Assembly (NCBI RefSeq): GCF_029868325.1 | Contig: NZ_JARWNW010000088.1 | Location: 1 to 52,205 of the forward strand | Direction: 5' to 3' | DNA: 52,205 bases | From: Nocardia carnea | GTDB lineage: Bacteria; Actinomycetota; Actinomycetes; Mycobacteriales; Mycobacteriaceae | In this document: piece after piece, positions 49,436 to 52,205 of the stretch | How positions within the stretch are numbered: position 1 is the stretch's first letter | Layout: every line of letters begins with the position of its first letter | The notes under the pieces: generated by a model | The model's database searches: none | Seen by the model: the letters and a program-made list of their open reading frames with translations, nothing else | Told to the model about the DNA's origin: nothing | Program-made: the position numbers and the translations under genes

Positions 49436-50395
49436 GTGACGGCGATCGAGGCCTGCAGGCTGACGAAGAGATACGGCGAACAGACCGTGGTCGACGCCGT
49501 CGACCTGCGCGCGGAACCCGGCCGGGTGCATGCGCTACTGGGACCCAACGGGTCCGGGAAGACCACGACCGTGCGTATGCTGGCCACCCTGCTACGACCC
49601 GACGCGGGGTCCGCCCGGATCGCCGGGTACGACATCGCGCGCGAAACCACCGAGGTGAAGAAGCGAATCGGATCGGTCGGTCAGTTCCACGCGGTCGACC
49701 CCCGGCTCACCGGCCTGGAGAACCTCACCATGTTCGGCCGGATGAACGGAATCCCGGCCCGACGAGCCCGCGCACATGCCGGCGAACTGCTCGAACGGTT
49801 CGATCTCGGTACTGCCGCCGAACGTCTCGCCCGGGATTATTCGGGCGGGATGCGCCGCCGGCTGGATATCGTCGCGGCGATGGTGGTGCGCCCGGCCGTC
49901 CTCTTCCTGGACGAACCGACCACCGCCCTCGACCCGCGCAGCCGCAACCAGATCTACGGTTACGTCGAGGAGTTCGTGAACGAGGGCACCACCGTCCTGC
50001 TCACCACCCAATACCTGGACGAGGCCGATCGGCTCGCGGATAACGTCACCATCCTCGACAGCGGGCGGGTGATCGCCACGGGGACCCCGCACGAGCTCAC
50101 GGCAAGTATCGGCGGTGGACTGGATCTGATCGCCGACCCACGCCGCCGTAGCGAAATCGATACCGTGCTATCCGATTTCGGGGGTATCGCCACTCCACCC
50201 GGCGATGCGCGGGACGAATCGGAAACACCGGCGTCCCTGTCGTATTCGTTCCCCGGAGCCGAGATACCGCTGCTGCCGATTCTGCGCGCCCTCGAGGAAA
50301 CCGGGATCGAAGTGCACGATATCGGCCGCCGGCGCGCCACCCTCGACGACGCGTTTCTGGCCCTCACCGGCTCCACCGAAAGGACGCAGCGATGA
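49436..50395 (+). CDS. DrrA-like ABC exporter ATPase
   Basis: A 319-residue ATP-binding subunit of an ABC-2-type drug or lipid exporter, of the DrrA (daunorubicin resistance) family. Walker A GPNGSGKTT is at 36-44, the Q-loop in IGSVGQFHAVD, the signature YSGGMRRRLD near 140, Walker B VLFLDEPTTALDP near 160 and the switch His region replaced by a Gln in LLTTQYLDEADRL, as is normal for DrrA. The C-terminal ~90 residues are the DrrA-specific domain. GTG at 49436 has AAGGAG 5 nt upstream; the GTG at 49430 overlaps that site. Operon with the permease, repressed by the divergent TetR. Confidence 0.93.
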   Translation: MTAIEACRLTKRYGEQTVVDAVDLRAEPGRVHALLGPNGSGKTTTVRMLATLLRPDAGSARIAGYDIARETTEVKKRIGSVGQFHAVDPRLTGLENLTMFGRMNGIPARRARAHAGELLERFDLGTAAERLARDYSGGMRRRLDIVAAMVVRPAVLFLDEPTTALDPRSRNQIYGYVEEFVNEGTTVLLTTQYLDEADRLADNVTILDSGRVIATGTPHELTASIGGGLDLIADPRRRSEIDTVLSDFGGIATPPGDARDESETPASLSYSFPGAEIPLLPILRALEETGIEVHDIGRRRATLDDAFLALTGSTERTQR

Positions 50396-51252
50396 TCACC
50401 CACACCCCGCACCCGCCTACCACGCTCGCTGCCACCGCAACCACATTCGGCCGAGTGCTCACCGCCTACCGGCATTCGCCCGGGCTGCTCGCGATCACCC
50501 TGGCCGCACCGGCGGGCATGATGCTGCTGTTCGGTTTCGTCTTCGGCGGCGCACTCGCCGGCACCGCCGATGCCGCGGCCTACCGTTCCTATCTCACCCC
50601 GGGCGTTCTCGTGCTGGTCGCGGCCATGGGGCTCACCGCCACCGCGTCAACCGCCAATGCCGATCTGAACAGCGGTCTCACCGACCGCTTCCGGGCACTG
50701 CCGCTACCCGCGCTTTCGGTTCCGGCCGGGCTCGCGCTCGCGGAAACCCTGACCGGAGGCGTCGCGCTGGTCGTGATGTCCGGTATCGGTTGGGCCGCGG
50801 GCTGGCGGATCGATGCCACCCCCGCCGAAATACTCACCGCCGTAGCGCTGCTACTGCTGTTCCGGTTCGCCCTGAGCTGGGCCGGTATCTGCCTGGGCGC
50901 GGTGATCCGGGACGAACAGATGCTCCAGCAGACCGCACCACTGATCTTCGGCGCCGTTATGTTCTCCAACGTCTTCGTACCGACCGAGACCATGCCCGGA
51001 CCGCTGCGCGCGTTCGCGGAGTGGAATCCCGTCAGCGCCGTCGTCGCCGCGCTGCGCGAACTGTTCGGCGCACCCGGCGCGGTCGCGGCGGACGCGGCAT
51101 GGCCGCTGCGCGAACCGGTGGCAGCGTCCGCGATCTGGCTGTCGGTGGCGCTGGTCGTTACGGTCCCGGTTGTGCTGCGGCAGTACGGGTCCGCCCGGAC
51201 TACGACGTCGGCAGCCGCTCGCCGTCGCCGAGTGCCGTCGACAGTGCGGTGA
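50392..51252 (+). CDS. DrrB-like ABC-2 permease
   Basis: A 286-residue membrane subunit of the exporter with six predicted helices. It contains LAITLAAPAGMMLLFGFVFG, VLVLVAAMGLTATAS, LLLLFRFALSWAGICLGAV and the family segment FSNVFVPTETMPGPLRAFAE followed by WNPVSAVVAALREL. It pairs with the DrrA-like ATPase, whose stop its ATG overlaps by 4 nt. Probably exports a hydrophobic antibiotic or lipid. Its last 53 bp overlap the end of the convergent esterase gene. The Arg-rich C-terminal tail encoded there may be a natural extension or reflect a sequence error. Confidence 0.92.
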   Translation: MITHTPHPPTTLAATATTFGRVLTAYRHSPGLLAITLAAPAGMMLLFGFVFGGALAGTADAAAYRSYLTPGVLVLVAAMGLTATASTANADLNSGLTDRFRALPLPALSVPAGLALAETLTGGVALVVMSGIGWAAGWRIDATPAEILTAVALLLLFRFALSWAGICLGAVIRDEQMLQQTAPLIFGAVMFSNVFVPTETMPGPLRAFAEWNPVSAVVAALRELFGAPGAVAADAAWPLREPVAASAIWLSVALVVTVPVVLRQYGSARTTTSAAARRRRVPSTVR

Positions 51253-52162
51253 ACCGCGCCTCCAGGTAGGCCCGCCCGACACCGGTCCGGGCCTCGACCA
51301 GGTCGAAACCGTGATACGCACCGTCGACCTCGTACAACTCGCAGGGCACCCCCGCGGCGCGCAACCGCTCGGCGTAGGCCACGTCTTCGGTGTGGAAGAG
51401 ATCGTTGGTTCCGACGCCGATCCAGGCCGGCGGCAGGCCCGCGAGGTCATCGCAACGTCCCGGCGCGGCCAGCGGCGGCACGGTACCACCCGCCGCCGGA
51501 CCCAGGTAGGAAGACCATCCGAACCGGTTGCTGCCCGGGCTCCACATCCGCATCCGGCTCGCGTCGAGCGGGGAGCCCGCGCAGGTCCGGTCGTCCAGCA
51601 TGGGATAGGACAGCAACTGGAGTACCGGCCGCACCTCCCCGCGGTCCCGGGCCAGCAGTGCCAGCGCAGCAGCGAGCCCACCGCCCGCGCTTTCGCCGAC
51701 GATCGCGATACGGTCCGCGTCGACGTCGGGTTGGGCGGCCAGCCAGCGCAGAGCGGCGTAACAGTCGTCGAGCGGCGCCGGGAAGGGATGCTCCGATGCC
51801 AGCCGGTATTCCACCGACGCCGCCACGATCCCGAGGCGGCGGGCCGCCGCCCGGCAGAACCGGTCACCCATCGCGGCATTACCGATCACATAGCCACCAC
51901 CGTGGATGAACAACAGGGCCGGGCCGGGCCGCGGGGCAGTGTCGGGCCGGAACACCCGGACCGTCACCGTCTCGTCGACCCTTTCGATCGTCCCGCCCGC
52001 GGGCCGGGCCCGGCCCGCCCCCGCGGGGGGGCGCCGGAGGATCCCGATCGAGCGCGGCGGCGCGACCGGCCGCGGCCCCGCCGCGCGGGGGGTGAAGGCC
52101 ACGTAGAAACCGCCCGGCGCGGCGGCCGAGGGGGGGAGGTAGGCCGGGTTTTCGGTAAACAC
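51200..52162 (-). CDS. HSL-family alpha/beta hydrolase (esterase/lipase)
   Basis: A 320-residue hormone-sensitive-lipase-type esterase. The oxyanion-hole motif HGGGYVIGN is near residue 90, the nucleophile elbow GESAGGG near 155, and the Asp and His are in the C-terminal third (GVGTNDLFHTE, VDGAYHGFDLV). It would hydrolyse short acyl esters in the cytosol. The first ~65 residues are encoded in DNA with G/C runs of 6-8 bases close to the contig edge, so the start and N-terminal frame are uncertain. It overlaps the permease gene by 53 bp at the 3' ends. The upstream 43 bp are low quality. Confidence 0.82.
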   Translation of the reverse strand: MFTENPAYLPPSAAAPGGFYVAFTPRAAGPRPVAPPRSIGILRRPPAGAGRARPAGGTIERVDETVTVRVFRPDTAPRPGPALLFIHGGGYVIGNAAMGDRFCRAAARRLGIVAASVEYRLASEHPFPAPLDDCYAALRWLAAQPDVDADRIAIVGESAGGGLAAALALLARDRGEVRPVLQLLSYPMLDDRTCAGSPLDASRMRMWSPGSNRFGWSSYLGPAAGGTVPPLAAPGRCDDLAGLPPAWIGVGTNDLFHTEDVAYAERLRAAGVPCELYEVDGAYHGFDLVEARTGVGRAYLEARFTALSTALGDGERLPTS

Positions 52163-52205
52163 GTCGGCGGAGAATTAGGCGTAGGGGGCCCCCCCGGCGG
52201 GGGAG

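Overview
The window is high-GC actinobacterial DNA and reads most like a Nocardia or close relative in the Mycobacteriales. The pointers are a ChoD-like GMC oxidoreductase close to the mycobacterial one, a MoaC-MogA fusion, a DUF574 methyltransferase, an LppU-like anchored protein, many TetR regulators, many GTG starts and many -10 boxes lying 5-8 nt before start codons (leaderless transcripts). No rRNA, tRNA, CRISPR array, transposase, integrase or phage gene was seen. Bases 1-240 and the last ~60 bases are homopolymer-rich and look like contig-edge artefact.

Layout, left part (0.3-20 kb). An FMN reductase and a TetR gene are divergent, followed by nadE and a DUF1801 gene. Next is an ECF42-type sigma factor with its DGPF/YCII partner, divergent from a VOC/PhnB-like gene across a 35-bp inverted repeat. 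A molybdenum-cofactor locus follows (moaA-moaD divergent from moeA-moaCB-moaE), then a CobW-like GTPase. After these come a small secreted protein, an MHS transporter with a DUF4442 thioesterase, a minisatellite, a ChoD-like oxidase, a Tat-exported PhoD phosphatase and two envelope proteins.

Middle (20-32.6 kb). A secreted protein, an SDR and a membrane protein precede a co-directional minus-strand block at 22.4-28.4 kb: APH-like kinase, cytochrome P450 without the ExxR motif, ACAD10/11-type acyl-CoA dehydrogenase, thioesterase and TetR. This block could hydroxylate, phosphorylate and eliminate phosphate from an acyl chain; it is my leading candidate for an undescribed pathway. An orphan ribbon-helix-helix antitoxin follows. 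A TetR gene divergent from a peroxiredoxin-like/YHS operon and a flavoprotein monooxygenase come next, then a secreted protein.

Right part (32.6-52.2 kb). A MocR regulator and an EamA exporter have start codons that overlap on opposite strands. Next are a NUDIX hydrolase, a DapB-like reductase with a MarR gene, and a DUF574 methyltransferase with a PAS-GGDEF diguanylate cyclase. An LmrA-type TetR and an SDR-alpha/beta-hydrolase fusion each carry the same operator. The end holds a DHA2 efflux pump with a C-terminal winged-helix-like domain, a dienelactone hydrolase, a DUF2252 protein, an O-methyltransferase, a TetR/DrrAB-type ABC exporter with twin operators, and an HSL-family esterase at the edge.
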